Numbered from the stretch's first letter, positions 1 through 10,029 are shown. The stretch is DNA of 38,785 nucleotides from Methanosarcinales archaeon (GCA_031260345.1 JAIRKA010000037.1:1-38785); one strand, 5' to 3'. Numbers and translations are program-made. The notes: a model not told the origin generated them from the letters alone.

Positions 1-1842
1 TATATTGGACAGATGGTTGGCTCCGTGGTTCCCCGCAACAACGAAACCGCCTTCCGTATTAACATTTACTTGATTCGCGTGTAAAACAGGACCGCCTGTG
101 GCATGATTTATAAGATTAGCGCTGCCCTCGCTATTGATACTTACATTAGATGCTCTCACCATACCAATATTAGCGTTACCGGTGTGATTATACCAGCCGC
201 TGACATTCAATGTGCCGCCGTTAATATTGAGGGCGTTCGCATTATCGGCCGCAACCAACAGAGGAACTCGGCGGTTTTGGGGCGATGATATATTCACAGT
301 CGAATTATTCCCGATGATCATTTGGCCGGACATATTCAAATACGGAACGCGGCCGGCGGCGGCCGTGGAAGTGTTAATGAGAGTTGATTGGAAGTCAACA
401 TTGGAATTGCTCCCCACGACAATATTCCTTGGTCTGGAGGCGGCCGTTGTATTCGTATTGATATGATGAGCATTTGTAAAACTAAAATCGGAATTGTTGC
501 CGACGTGTATATTGTAACCGCCGGCAGCTCTGACAAGCGGGGTTAAGCCATTTGCGTTGCTGGTATGTGTATGATTATGAATGATTGTGACATTGGAATT
601 ATCAGCGATTCTCAGGTTGCCTGCTGTACCAAAAATACTGAAGACACCGTGACGAGAAACGTTGGCAGTACTTGTATTCGTTCCGTTTCGATTGGACCTG
701 AAGATGTGTGTATCGCCGCTCAAAGTCACGTTTGACGCATTCGCAGCGCTGCCCCAATAAGAAACAGTGCCTCTTCCCATATTTAATATTATATTTTGCA
801 CTTGACCATTTGCATCAATATAAGTAAAGGAGTTGCTTGTCAATGCAGCAGTGCTATGGAATCGCGGGTCTTGAATGATACTGATCGTATTCCCTAAATT
901 GACCTGACCCAAATTTGCCTGAGCAAGTTGGGGACCAATATGGAAAATATTATTAAAATTCTGCGTGAACCCGGTACGTCCTTGGGCATAGATGACACCG
1001 GTACCGCTGCCTGTAATGATGACTGTATTTGACCATGTAAAGCTGTTTAAAGTTCCGGCCGCGGGAACCGTTGTTGTATTATTAACATCAAGCGGATTCG
1101 CGGTTGTCGGGAAGAAATCAACAAATGTAAAATAATTAGACCGCGCTTCTGCTAATGTATTTACCGATGATCCTACGGATCCTGATGCTCCGGGTTTGAG
1201 ACCGTTAATTGTTAAAGATTGTTTGTTTCTGTTCAGATTAAAAGTTCCGTTCAGCTGGTCATTTCTCAAGTCAATGTCAGCGCCCAACTGAACAGTCGTA
1301 ATATTTCTGTTATCCATAGGCGTTGTCATAGCCGTTGTGCCTGTGGCCGCCATGACTTGACGCCAGCCTGCGGGCGTATAAACGCGAACCGTACTATTAC
1401 CCGTATTTGGAACATATTCCCAATTGGGCGGACTGAAATAAAAATTAATAACGCCGCCGTTCGCATAGAGCGGATCATTAATATCAATAACGACAATTTG
1501 GTCTGCTCTGACTCCTCTTTGAGCTCCCATTAAAGTCCAAAGATTCGAAGGGTCTTGATTTATAGGGGTACCCGATGGATAATCAAAAGCAGAAATGGTA
1601 AATGATACCCCATTAAATTCAACAGCATTAACGCGCATGCTTTCAGTTTGCATAGGTGCGCCGGGCTGACTTAAGTTCAATTGGTTTGTTACCGTAAACC
1701 ATTGAACTGTCCAAGTGCCGCCGGCACCGGGATCCGGAATGATCTCGGTTGAATTTGCAGCTGCCAAACCCGGCAAAAAAAATAATCCGGCCAATAATAA
1801 AAAAACAATTAATAATGGAAGAATACGCCTTCTGATTTTCAT
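1..1842 (-). CDS. Secreted adhesin-like / right-handed beta-helix-type surface protein, partial (C-terminus beyond the window edge)
   Basis: Minus frame is open from ATG at 1842 to position 1 (614 codons). Begins MKIRRRILPLLIVFLLLAGLFFLPGLAAANSTEI (signal peptide), then Asn/Thr/Gly-rich repetitive strands (e.g. NNSTVNISSPQN, NALNINGGTLNVSGW, ASNVSINSEGSANLIN). Missing from the ORF track because no stop lies inside the window. Confidence 0.85.
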   Translation of the reverse strand, partial: MKIRRRILPLLIVFLLLAGLFFLPGLAAANSTEIIPDPGAGGTWTVQWFTVTNQLNLSQPGAPMQTESMRVNAVEFNGVSFTISAFDYPSGTPINQDPSNLWTLMGAQRGVRADQIVVIDINDPLYANGGVINFYFSPPNWEYVPNTGNSTVRVYTPAGWRQVMAATGTTAMTTPMDNRNITTVQLGADIDLRNDQLNGTFNLNRNKQSLTINGLKPGASGSVGSSVNTLAEARSNYFTFVDFFPTTANPLDVNNTTTVPAAGTLNSFTWSNTVIITGSGTGVIYAQGRTGFTQNFNNIFHIGPQLAQANLGQVNLGNTISIIQDPRFHSTAALTSNSFTYIDANGQVQNIILNMGRGTVSYWGSAANASNVTLSGDTHIFRSNRNGTNTSTANVSRHGVFSIFGTAGNLRIADNSNVTIIHNHTHTSNANGLTPLVRAAGGYNIHVGNNSDFSFTNAHHINTNTTAASRPRNIVVGSNSNVDFQSTLINTSTAAAGRVPYLNMSGQMIIGNNSTVNISSPQNRRVPLLVAADNANALNINGGTLNVSGWYNHTGNANIGMVRASNVSINSEGSANLINHATGGPVLHANQVNVNTEGGFVVAGNHGANHLSNI

Positions 1843-2239
1843 TTAATAAACTCCGACCCTTATGACCTTTTAATAATTTATGTAATTCACAATATATTAT
1901 AATTTACAATATATATTTAACTACGAGTCATTCTAAGAGCGGAGGATATCATCAAAAAATCTTAAAGATCGGTAGAAAAATTTTTGTTGTTAGCATGACC
2001 TAAATAAATTTGACAAACGCCGGCGGAATTGAACAGGTCCCCTCTTACGACTGTTTTTGCATATTTGCGGCCAAAAATGATTTGGAAGCTGCCGCGCGCG
2101 CAAGCACGCTTTCGCTTTTCTTTAAATTTGCGAACCTGTCCCTCGCCTTTCGTGATCCAATATCGAAATTCGGGCACAGTAAATTAAAAAAAGAAAACAA
2201 AATGGCTGTAAAAAACAACCATTTGTTAAAAGTGATCAC

Positions 2240-3628
2240 TTACACCTTTGAAGCCGATCTCATCAATTCAACATTCGGCAAATGACAAAATCCTGCTTCA
2301 AGCTCTGCATCAGAAGGAATATAATCCGTCATTCCGCCTGCCAAATAGCTTGAATAAGCCTGCATGTCAAAGTAGCCCGTTCCTGTCAAACCGAAAAGAA
2401 TCGTCTTTTCTTCGCCTGTTTTCTTGCACAGAAGCGCTTCATCAATTGCCGTTCGAATCGCATGTGCCGATTCGGGCGCCGCAAGGATGGTTTCGTGTTT
2501 CGCAAACATGACCGCTGCTTCAAACACTTTGGTCTGCTGCACGGAAACCGCTTCCATGTACCCGTCATGATACAGCTTGGACAAAATCGGCGACATGCCG
2601 TGGTAGCGAAGTCCTCCCGCGTGGTCGGCGGACGGCATAAACTGGCTGCCGAGCGTGTACATGCGCTCAAGCGGCGTAATTTTACCCGTGTCGCAGTAGT
2701 CATACGCGTATCTGCCGCGCGTCAGGCTCGGGCATGATGCCGGCTCAACCGCAATAAAGCGCGTGTCGCTCTTGCCTTTCAAAGAATCCTGCATGTACGT
2801 GCTGATCAAACCGCCGAGGTTGGAACCGCCGCCCGCGCAGCCGATAATAATATCGGGATACTCGTCAATTGAGTCCATTGCCGCTTTTGATTCGATGCCG
2901 ATGATGCTCTGATGCAAAAGCACCTGATTCAAGACGGAGCCGAGAACGTAACGGCAATTCGGCGTGCTGACGGCTTTCTCAACGGCTTCCGAAATGGCAC
3001 AGCCGAGACTGCCGCTTGTATTCGGATGCTCTTTGAGAATAGCGCGGCCGACTTCCGTCGTCTTGCTCGGGCTTGGAATGATATCGGCGCCGAATGTTTC
3101 AATCACAGCTCTTCGATACGGTTTCTGTTCCGCGCTGCCGCGAACCATATAAACCGTCAGATCCATGTCAAAGAAAGCGGCGGCCATTGAAAGCGCAGTT
3201 CCCCACTGTCCGGCGCCAGTCTCCGTTGTCAGACTCGTCAAACCCTGTTCTTTCGCGTAATAAACCTGGGCCGCGGCGGAATTGAGCTTGTGGCTGCCGG
3301 AAGTGTTGTTGCCTTCAAATTTGTAGTAAATTTTTGCCGGCGTTCCGAGCGCTTTTTCCAAATTGTAAGCGCGAATCAGAGGGGACGGGCGGAACATTTT
3401 ATAATATTCCCGAACGGGTCCTGGGATGTCAATGTAGCGCGTTGTCGCATCAAGTTCCTGTTTGGCGAGCTCTTCGCAAAACACAGGCGTTAAATCTTCC
3501 AGCGTGACGGGAAGACCGGTTGCGGGGTTGAGACACGGGTCGGGCTGCTCGGGCATGTCGGCGCGGATGTTATACCATTGGGTCGGAATCTGTTCTTCAT
3601 CTAACTGAATTCTGTAAGGAATATTCAT
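2240..3628 (-). CDS. trpB2: Tryptophan synthase beta chain-like, TrpB2 type
   Basis: MNIPYRIQLDEEQIPTQWYNIRADMPEQPDP...FEGNNTSGSHKLNSAAAQ...ETGAGQWGTALS...GCAGGGSNLGG; PLP-fold type II with the long N-terminus of TrpB2. TAA stop. Confidence 0.93.
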   Translation of the reverse strand: MNIPYRIQLDEEQIPTQWYNIRADMPEQPDPCLNPATGLPVTLEDLTPVFCEELAKQELDATTRYIDIPGPVREYYKMFRPSPLIRAYNLEKALGTPAKIYYKFEGNNTSGSHKLNSAAAQVYYAKEQGLTSLTTETGAGQWGTALSMAAAFFDMDLTVYMVRGSAEQKPYRRAVIETFGADIIPSPSKTTEVGRAILKEHPNTSGSLGCAISEAVEKAVSTPNCRYVLGSVLNQVLLHQSIIGIESKAAMDSIDEYPDIIIGCAGGGSNLGGLISTYMQDSLKGKSDTRFIAVEPASCPSLTRGRYAYDYCDTGKITPLERMYTLGSQFMPSADHAGGLRYHGMSPILSKLYHDGYMEAVSVQQTKVFEAAVMFAKHETILAAPESAHAIRTAIDEALLCKKTGEEKTILFGLTGTGYFDMQAYSSYLAGGMTDYIPSDAELEAGFCHLPNVELMRSASKV

Positions 3629-3658
3629 AATTTAATCTCCTGATTGTTTTTTGTTTTT

Positions 3659-3683
3659 TTGACCGGTCCGAAGGAGCGGTCAA
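3659..3683 (+). repeat. Dispersed hairpin family, copy 1
   Basis: TTGACCG-G-TCC-GAA-GGA-G-CGGTCAA; same architecture as 23561-23585 and 38714-38738. Confidence 0.7.
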
Positions 3684-3704
3684 ACTTGGAGCGTAGCTCC
3701 AAGT
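3684..3704. repeat. Perfect inverted repeat (9-bp stem, 3-nt loop) abutting hairpin copy 1
   Basis: ACTTGGAGC-GTA-GCTCCAAGT. Confidence 0.7.
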
Positions 3705-4124
3705 GGTTTTTCGTATTTTCAATTTGTTTTTAGTCTTGTTTTTTAATTTCATTAAACGGCCAGTTTCGCCAAAAAGCGAAGTTTTGGAAAGGAGATTAAA
3801 GACGCCAACGGTATTCTGTAAATTTCATATTTTGCTCACTTGTATTTTGTATCAAGCAACGAATAGAATGAATTAAATCATTTTGTCTTAATTGCTGCAA
3901 TGATGTATAAATATATACAATTATAAAAAGGTTTTGTATTACAAAGCAAAAATTCAGATAAATACAGCAAAAACAAACAAAGCAAAGAAAAATGACACAA
4001 ACTTAATAATGCTTAAAAGTAATTCTGAAAACCTAATCAATCGATAAGATAATAAATAAAATCAATATTCATTTTACATTTCAAATTCATAAACGATTAA
4101 ATCTTTAAAACAGGAGCATAAGCA

Positions 4125-5342
4125 ATGGACTATTACTTAAAATGTATCGAATGCGGCGCAGATTTCGATAAAACGGAAATTATTTACACCTGCGCCAAAT
4201 GTGACGGGCTTCTCGATGTCATTTACGATTACAATGAAATCAAAAAGAACATGGACATGGAGAAATTAAAAACCGCTCCGCCGTCCGTTTGGAAATATAG
4301 GGATTTGCTTCCGGTCGCAATCGAGCCGGTCAGCATCCGCGAAGGCGGAACCCCGCTTTACAAATGCGACCGCCTCGCCAAAAAAATCGGCGTCAAAGAA
4401 CTCTATGTCAAACACGAAGGCATGAACCCGACCGGATCCTTTAAAGACCGCGGCATGACCGTCGGCGTCTCCAAAGCCATCGAACTCGGCATGAAAACAG
4501 TCGCCTGCGCGTCCACCGGAAACACATCCGCGTCACTCGCCATTTACGGCGCAAAAGCCGGAATCCCATCCGTTGTGCTGCTCCCCGCAGGAAAAGTCGC
4601 GCTCGGCAAAATCGGACAAGCGCTCATGCACGGCGCAAAAGTCATCATGATTCAAGGAAATTTCGATGACGCGCTCGCCCTGGTCCGCGAACTTTGCGAA
4701 CAGGAGCCGATTTACCTGCTTAACTCCGTCAACCCCTACCGTTTGGAAGGGCAGAAAACAATCGCTTTTGAAATCGTTGACCAACTCGGCTTCACCGTCC
4801 CTGACCGCATCGTCTTGCCTGTCGGAAACGCCGGAAACATTACCGCAATCAACAAAGGCTTTAAAGAATTCGTCACGCTCGGAATTACCGACAAGCGCCC
4901 GAAGATGACCGGTATTCAAACAGAAGGCGCATGCCCGATCGTCAAAGCTTACAAAGCAAATGCCGATGACATTACACCCGAAAAGAACCCCGAAACCATC
5001 GCGACCGCAATCAGAATCGGTGACCCTGTCAACGCCAGAAAAGCGCTGATCGCAATCAAAGAGTCCGGCGGCATGGCAGAGTCCGTCACAGATGATGAAC
5101 TCATACAAGCGCAGAAAGACTTGGCGCAGCTTGAAGGTATCGGCGTTGAGCCCGCCAGCGCAACGTCCGTTGCCGGCCTGAAGAAGCTCGTTGATGCGGG
5201 GCTCATTTCCAAAGATGAAACTGTTGTTTGTATCACAACCGGCCACCTCCTCAAAGACCCCGAAGAAGTCATCAGCGTCTGTACAGCGCCCGTAACGGTT
5301 GAAGCAAACTTGGAAGCATTGAGAAAAGCCATTTTTGAGTAA
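4125..5342 (+). CDS. thrC: Threonine synthase
   Basis: N-terminal zinc-ribbon-like CIECGADF..CAKCDGLLDV; EGMNPTGSFKDRGM PLP-lysine motif; TAA stop. Confidence 0.93.
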   Translation: MDYYLKCIECGADFDKTEIIYTCAKCDGLLDVIYDYNEIKKNMDMEKLKTAPPSVWKYRDLLPVAIEPVSIREGGTPLYKCDRLAKKIGVKELYVKHEGMNPTGSFKDRGMTVGVSKAIELGMKTVACASTGNTSASLAIYGAKAGIPSVVLLPAGKVALGKIGQALMHGAKVIMIQGNFDDALALVRELCEQEPIYLLNSVNPYRLEGQKTIAFEIVDQLGFTVPDRIVLPVGNAGNITAINKGFKEFVTLGITDKRPKMTGIQTEGACPIVKAYKANADDITPEKNPETIATAIRIGDPVNARKALIAIKESGGMAESVTDDELIQAQKDLAQLEGIGVEPASATSVAGLKKLVDAGLISKDETVVCITTGHLLKDPEEVISVCTAPVTVEANLEALRKAIFE

Positions 5343-5422
5343 AACGGGTTTTTTGAAAAAAAAGCAGTTTGAATTAAACGGCATGAAAATAGCCCATCAA
5401 TGAAAATGAATCGGAAATATCG

Positions 5423-8400
5423 GTGAAACAGATGCAGGAAGATTATAACATACACGAGACCGAATCCAAATGGCAGGAGAAATGGAGAGTTGAAAAAACG
5501 TTTGAAGCCGACCCCGAGACGGGCAAGGAAAAATACTTCATCACAATCCCGTACCCGTACTTAAACGGAAACCTCCACGCCGGCCACACTCGTACATTTA
5601 CAATCGGAGACGTTATCGCCCGCTACAAGCGAATGCAAGGCTTCAATGTTCTCTACCCGATGGGCTTTCACGTCACGGGAACGCCCATTGTCGGTCTTGC
5701 CGACCTGATTCGTGAAAGGGACCCGACGACAATGAAAGTCTACACCGAGCTTCACGGCATCCCGAAAGATATTCTTCCGACACTGGATGAGTCCGAAAAA
5801 ATCGTTGATTATTTCAAAGTCGAAGCCGAAAACGCCATGAACATCATCGGCTACTCCATTGATTGGCGCCGCAAATTCACGACAATGGACTTGGCATTTC
5901 AAAAGTTCATTGAATGGCAGTACGAAAATCTTTACGACAAAGGCGTCATCGTCAAAGGCTCTCACCCCGTCAAATGGTGTCCGAATGACAACAACCCGGT
6001 GGAAGACCACGACATCCTCCGCGGCGAAGAAGCAACAATTACTGAATACACACTGATCAAATTCAGGCACAAAGACACGATTTTTCCGTGCGCAACGCTG
6101 CGCCCTGAAACAGTTTACGGCGCGACAAACCTTTGGCTCAATCCCGAAGTTAATTATGTCAAGCTCAAAATGGAAAAAGGCGATCTTGAAGAATATTGGG
6201 TCGTCAGCAAAGAAGCTTATGAAAAACTGCTTTACACCGACTGGAATGTCGAATTGATTGAAGAATTGAATGCGAATGACCTCATCGGCCTGAAACTGAA
6301 AAATCCCGCAACCGATAATCTGATCCCGATTCTTCCCGCGCCGTTCGTTCGCGGAAACAATGGAAGCGGCGTTGTGATGAGTGTTCCCGCGCACGCGCCT
6401 TACGATTACTTGGCGCTCAGGGATTTGGCAGACAAAGATTTGACCGAATACGGAATCAGTGCCGAGGACATTCAAAATGTCAAACCGATTCAAGTCATTG
6501 ATGTTCCCGACTACGGCGAAGTGCCGGCGGCAGAAGTCGTCGCGGAACTCGGCGTTACTAACCAAAAAGACCCGAAAGCGGAAGAAGCGACAAAAATCGT
6601 CTATCGCCGCGAATTCCACGGCGGAACGCTCAAAGACATCACCGGCAAATACAAAGGAATGCCTGTTTCAAAAATCAAAGACCGCCTCACTCAGGATTTC
6701 ATCGCGCAGGGAATCGGAACCGTTTTCTACGAATTCAGCGAGCCGATTCAGTGCCGCTGCGGAACGATGTGCGTCGTTAACATGGTCAAAGGCCAATGGT
6801 TCCTGAACTATTCCAATCCCGAATGGAAAGACAAAGTTTACAAATGCCTCAGCATGATGGAAATCATTCCGCCGGAATTCCGCGTCGAGTTTGAAAACAA
6901 AATTGATTGGCTCAAAGACAAGGCTTGCGCCAGAACAAAAGGTCTTGGGACAAAGCTTCCGTGTGACCCGCGCTGGCTGATTGAATCGCTCGGTGACTCC
7001 ACCATCTATATGGCTTATTACACGATTGCGAATTACATCAACGACGGAACGCTCACGCCCGAGATGATGACGCGTCCGCTTTTGGATTATTTATTTTTGG
7101 ATATCGGAAACGCAGAAGATGCCACCGCGTCAAGCGGCCTCCCTGCCGAAACGATTGACAAAATGAAAGCGGAATTCAACTACTGGTACCCCGTTGACAT
7201 TCGCTCCTCCGGAAAAGACTTGGTGCCGAACCATTTGCTGTTCTTCCTGTTCCACCACGTCGTGCTTTTTGATGAATCCAAATGGCCGAAAGCAATGGCC
7301 GTCAACGGCTTCGTCTCCCTTGAGGGAGAAAAGATGAGCAAATCCAAAGGCCCGATTTTGACGCTCAAAGAAGCGGTGGACACTTACGGCGCAGATGTCA
7401 CACGTATGTATATTTTGTCGGCCGCAGAGCAGGCGCAGGACGCTGACTGGCGCCGTGAAGGCATTGAGTCCGCCAGGTCCCAAATCGGCCGATTCTACAC
7501 GTTTGTCAAAAATGTTGTTGACAGCGGCTGTACGATTCCGGATGACTCGAAGAAAAAACACATTGACAGATGGATTGAAAGCCGCATTCAGCAATACATC
7601 CATGAAGTCAATGACGCTTTTGAATCCATTCACACGAGAAATGCGATTCAGAACGCTTTCTTCTTGATTTACAATGATATCAAGTGGTACGAAAAAAGAG
7701 GCGGCAGAGAGTGTTTGATGGAAGTTGTTGAAACGTGGACCAAATTGATGGCGCCGTTTACGCCGCACATTTGTGAAGAAGTATGGAGCGAACTCGGGCA
7801 CAAAGAATCTATTGCATTCGAGCCATACCCTGCCGTCAATCCGGACTTGATTGACGAATCCGCGGAAGTGGCGGAAAACATCATCGTCAAAACGCTTGAA
7901 GATGTCGAAGAAATCATTCGCGTCGCAAAGATCAAGCCGAAGAAAATCTACCTTTACACGACACATGAATGGCGCTTAATGATTTTAAGAAAAGCTGCTG
8001 AAATTGTTCAGGCAACGGATGAGTTCGTGCCGACTGAAGAAATTACAAAGCAAATCAGAGATGACAAAGAAATCGTTCGCACGGGTGTCAAAACAATGCA
8101 TCACTATGCACATGAAGATGTCAAAGAAAAAGTCGAAGATTTCATCCAAGCAATTAAATCAAGAAGCGTCGTTGACATGAAAGCGCTGATGCAAAAAAGT
8201 ATGGAAGACCCGCTTATCCGATCACGCGGCAAAGACGCTCAGAAGTATATTCAAAAGGTTGCAGACGATATTCGAGGCTCATCCATTGATGTTGTTTTGA
8301 GATATTTGAATGCCGATTTGGATGAAAAAGCGATTTTGGAAGAAGCCAAGCCGTTCTTTGAAAAAGAATTCGGCTGCCCCGTTGAAATCTTCAGCGCTGA

Positions 8401-8488
8401 AGAAATTGTTGCGGGAGAAGCTTACGACCCCGAAAAGAAATCCAGATTTGCTGAGCCGGGCAGACCGGCGATTTATATTGAGCAGTAA
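5423..8488 (+). CDS. leuS: Leucyl-tRNA synthetase, archaeal type
   Basis: PYPYLNGNLHAGHTRTFTIGD (HIGH region) and EKMSKSKGP (KMSKS); about 1020 aa. GTG start at 5423 or ATG at 5432. TAA stop. Confidence 0.95.
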   Translation: MKQMQEDYNIHETESKWQEKWRVEKTFEADPETGKEKYFITIPYPYLNGNLHAGHTRTFTIGDVIARYKRMQGFNVLYPMGFHVTGTPIVGLADLIRERDPTTMKVYTELHGIPKDILPTLDESEKIVDYFKVEAENAMNIIGYSIDWRRKFTTMDLAFQKFIEWQYENLYDKGVIVKGSHPVKWCPNDNNPVEDHDILRGEEATITEYTLIKFRHKDTIFPCATLRPETVYGATNLWLNPEVNYVKLKMEKGDLEEYWVVSKEAYEKLLYTDWNVELIEELNANDLIGLKLKNPATDNLIPILPAPFVRGNNGSGVVMSVPAHAPYDYLALRDLADKDLTEYGISAEDIQNVKPIQVIDVPDYGEVPAAEVVAELGVTNQKDPKAEEATKIVYRREFHGGTLKDITGKYKGMPVSKIKDRLTQDFIAQGIGTVFYEFSEPIQCRCGTMCVVNMVKGQWFLNYSNPEWKDKVYKCLSMMEIIPPEFRVEFENKIDWLKDKACARTKGLGTKLPCDPRWLIESLGDSTIYMAYYTIANYINDGTLTPEMMTRPLLDYLFLDIGNAEDATASSGLPAETIDKMKAEFNYWYPVDIRSSGKDLVPNHLLFFLFHHVVLFDESKWPKAMAVNGFVSLEGEKMSKSKGPILTLKEAVDTYGADVTRMYILSAAEQAQDADWRREGIESARSQIGRFYTFVKNVVDSGCTIPDDSKKKHIDRWIESRIQQYIHEVNDAFESIHTRNAIQNAFFLIYNDIKWYEKRGGRECLMEVVETWTKLMAPFTPHICEEVWSELGHKESIAFEPYPAVNPDLIDESAEVAENIIVKTLEDVEEIIRVAKIKPKKIYLYTTHEWRLMILRKAAEIVQATDEFVPTEEITKQIRDDKEIVRTGVKTMHHYAHEDVKEKVEDFIQAIKSRSVVDMKALMQKSMEDPLIRSRGKDAQKYIQKVADDIRGSSIDVVLRYLNADLDEKAILEEAKPFFEKEFGCPVEIFSAEEIVAGEAYDPEKKSRFAEPGRPAIYIEQ

Positions 8489-8500
8489 GTAAAAAAGTAA

Positions 8501-8520
8501 GGCGATTAATTTCGCCTTTT
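8501..8520. terminator. Possible terminator between convergent leuS and HEPN genes
   Basis: GGCGA-ttaatt-TCGCC followed by TTTT. Confidence 0.5.
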
Positions 8521-9193
8521 ATTTTAAAACGATAATATCTCTTTCAAGAATGTGTAAATCCTTTATACAAGAATTAATTTCTGTGACAAAGCCCTTTTGA
8601 AACTCTATTGGCAAAATTTGTTTAACATTATAGAGGTTAGAAAGCAAGTCTTTCTTTTTTGTTTCATCTACAATACAAGGTTTTAATTTCGAAGGTAATA
8701 AAAATCTTTGATGACTGACGATGTTTCTGAGTTCATTAAACGCCTTTAAATTTTCATTTTTTGAGGGAATATATGAAAGAGCTTGAGGATATGATTCTGA
8801 AAATTTGATCAAATCACCTAAAGTCAATTTTTCCAAGGTAGATGAATTTTCATATTTTATTGTTTTTCGATTAGACTGTATGTCCTTAGGTGGCAATTGA
8901 ATTCCTAAATCAAACATATTTCCAAGCTATGCTCGAAGGTATTCTTCAAACATTGAAATATAGATAAAAAGTTTCTACCTCAGCCTTTTATCATATTTAT
9001 AGTAGCTGGAAATCATGGAATAAGAAGGAATCGGGACATTATTTTTAAGAAGGTAATTAAGAATTTCCTCATGTTTTCGAAGACCTTTAAGCTAAATATA
9101 CTTAAGACAATCATCCCTTTCCTTCTTATTTGCAAACTCCACTCTCCTTAAAAAAGATTGAATGGATTTATAATCGTCAAGATCGATGATTGT
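8519..9193 (-). CDS. Abi-like (Abi_2-type) HEPN protein; frame open over ~224 codons but containing three in-frame TAG codons (9092-9094, 8975-8977, 8927-8929). Either UAG-decoded (pyrrolysine) or a pseudogene
   Basis: Continuous translation ...DLDDYKSIQSFLRRVEFANKKERDDCLKYI[TAG]LKGLRKHEEILNYLLKNNVPIPSYSMISSYYKYDKRLR[TAG]KLFIYISMFEEYLRA[TAG]LGNMFDLGIQLPPK...AFNELRNIVSHQRFLLPS...IIVLK(TAA). HEPN R-x4-H motif (RNIVSH) in an Abi_2-like context (LRNIxxHxR). The ORF track shows only the part after the last TAG (8519-8917). Start codon uncertain; a GTG lies at 9142. Confidence 0.6.
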
Positions 9194-9761
9194 TCACCTC
9201 TTCAATGAAAATATGATAAGAGGATTCACCTGTTCTATTCCTTTTAGCAGCACATTTCCGTTTAATGATTTTATCAATTAAAGAGGATTTTTCAGTACCT
9301 GATAAACGGTCAAACTTTGCATATGCATCACTGTTTCGAGTTGGCAATTGATTCCATGTATATTCGTTTGGTCCGTTACGTCTGATTATTGAGGAACCCG
9401 TATTATTTACAATAACAAAATCAATAGAGAATAAATAATTAGAAGAATTATTTTTGCATTTAACAGTTATCGCAGAAGTTGAGTCTTCAACTTTATCCTC
9501 TGGTTGCTTTATATTTTCAAATGCTCTGCAAAATGCATTTTTAATATCAGAAGGTGAATCTGTTACAGCATTTCCTAACAAGATTTGGTAATCCAAATCA
9601 TACATGCCATTCGTATCTTTAATAACTGTATTATGGTTTTTAGATCCAACCAATTTAGGTGTAAATGGTATACTAAGTTGAGAAGAAACTTTCTTTAAAA
9701 GACCTTCAGCTACATTTTGAGCGATTTGACTATTTTCAGATGTCACACGTTCACAATTCAT
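9177..9761 (-). CDS. Putative nucleotidyltransferase-fold protein upstream of the HEPN gene
   Basis: LVGSKNHNTVIKDTNGMYDLDYQILL (GS...DxD) followed by FSIDFVIV (candidate third Asp), as in the nucleotidyltransferase superfamily. Likely ATG at 9761 after GGTGAT; the track extends to 9773. TGA stop, overlapping the HEPN open frame. Confidence 0.6.
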   Translation of the reverse strand: MNCERVTSENSQIAQNVAEGLLKKVSSQLSIPFTPKLVGSKNHNTVIKDTNGMYDLDYQILLGNAVTDSPSDIKNAFCRAFENIKQPEDKVEDSTSAITVKCKNNSSNYLFSIDFVIVNNTGSSIIRRNGPNEYTWNQLPTRNSDAYAKFDRLSGTEKSSLIDKIIKRKCAAKRNRTGESSYHIFIEEVNNHRS

Positions 9762-9862
9762 ATTAATCACCAATAAATAATAATTAATCTAAGTAATATA
9801 TTTTTGGTCCTTCTTTTTGATTGACTGCGTTGCTACATGCATCTGCTCTTTTTTATCACATC

Positions 9863-9880
9863 CGTTCGCTTACGCGAACG
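9863..9880. repeat. Perfect inverted repeat
   Basis: CGTTCGC-TTAC-GCGAACG in the NTase/elp3 intergenic region. Confidence 0.55.
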
Positions 9881-9948
9881 TGACTTTCGTTGCCCTTCCA
9901 TTTTTGTTTCCGCTGTAGCATTACTGTTTCCACTCGGCAACAGCCCGC

Positions 9949-9967
9949 TACGCGCGAGCCGCACCAA
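9949..9967 (+). repeat. Dispersed GC-rich motif (CGCGCGAGCCGCAC), copy a
   Basis: TACGCGCGAGCCGCACCAA in an otherwise A/T-rich intergenic region. Confidence 0.55.
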
Positions 9968-10029
9968 TTATAAAGAAATAAAATGAAACGGGAACCTTGA
10001 CTTTTCAAAAAACAAAGACGAGAAACAAA

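Noticed and set aside
2010-2285. Short overlapping ORFs 2010-2285 (+), 1962-2177 (-) and 2045-2239 (-)
   Set aside because: Mutually overlapping in the adhesin/trpB2 intergenic region, no family motif; includes a GC-rich stretch resembling the dispersed motif but too divergent to call.
4533-7966. Long minus-strand ORFs 4533-5384, 5561-6619 and 7130-7966
   Set aside because: Antisense to thrC and leuS, composition is a Phe/Val/Asp/Arg-rich mirror of the sense codons, no recognisable motifs.
8519-8917. The tracked 132-aa ORF as a complete gene
   Set aside because: Same-frame sequence upstream of its ATG, across three TAGs, continues an Abi-like HEPN protein, so the tracked ORF is probably only the C-terminal part.
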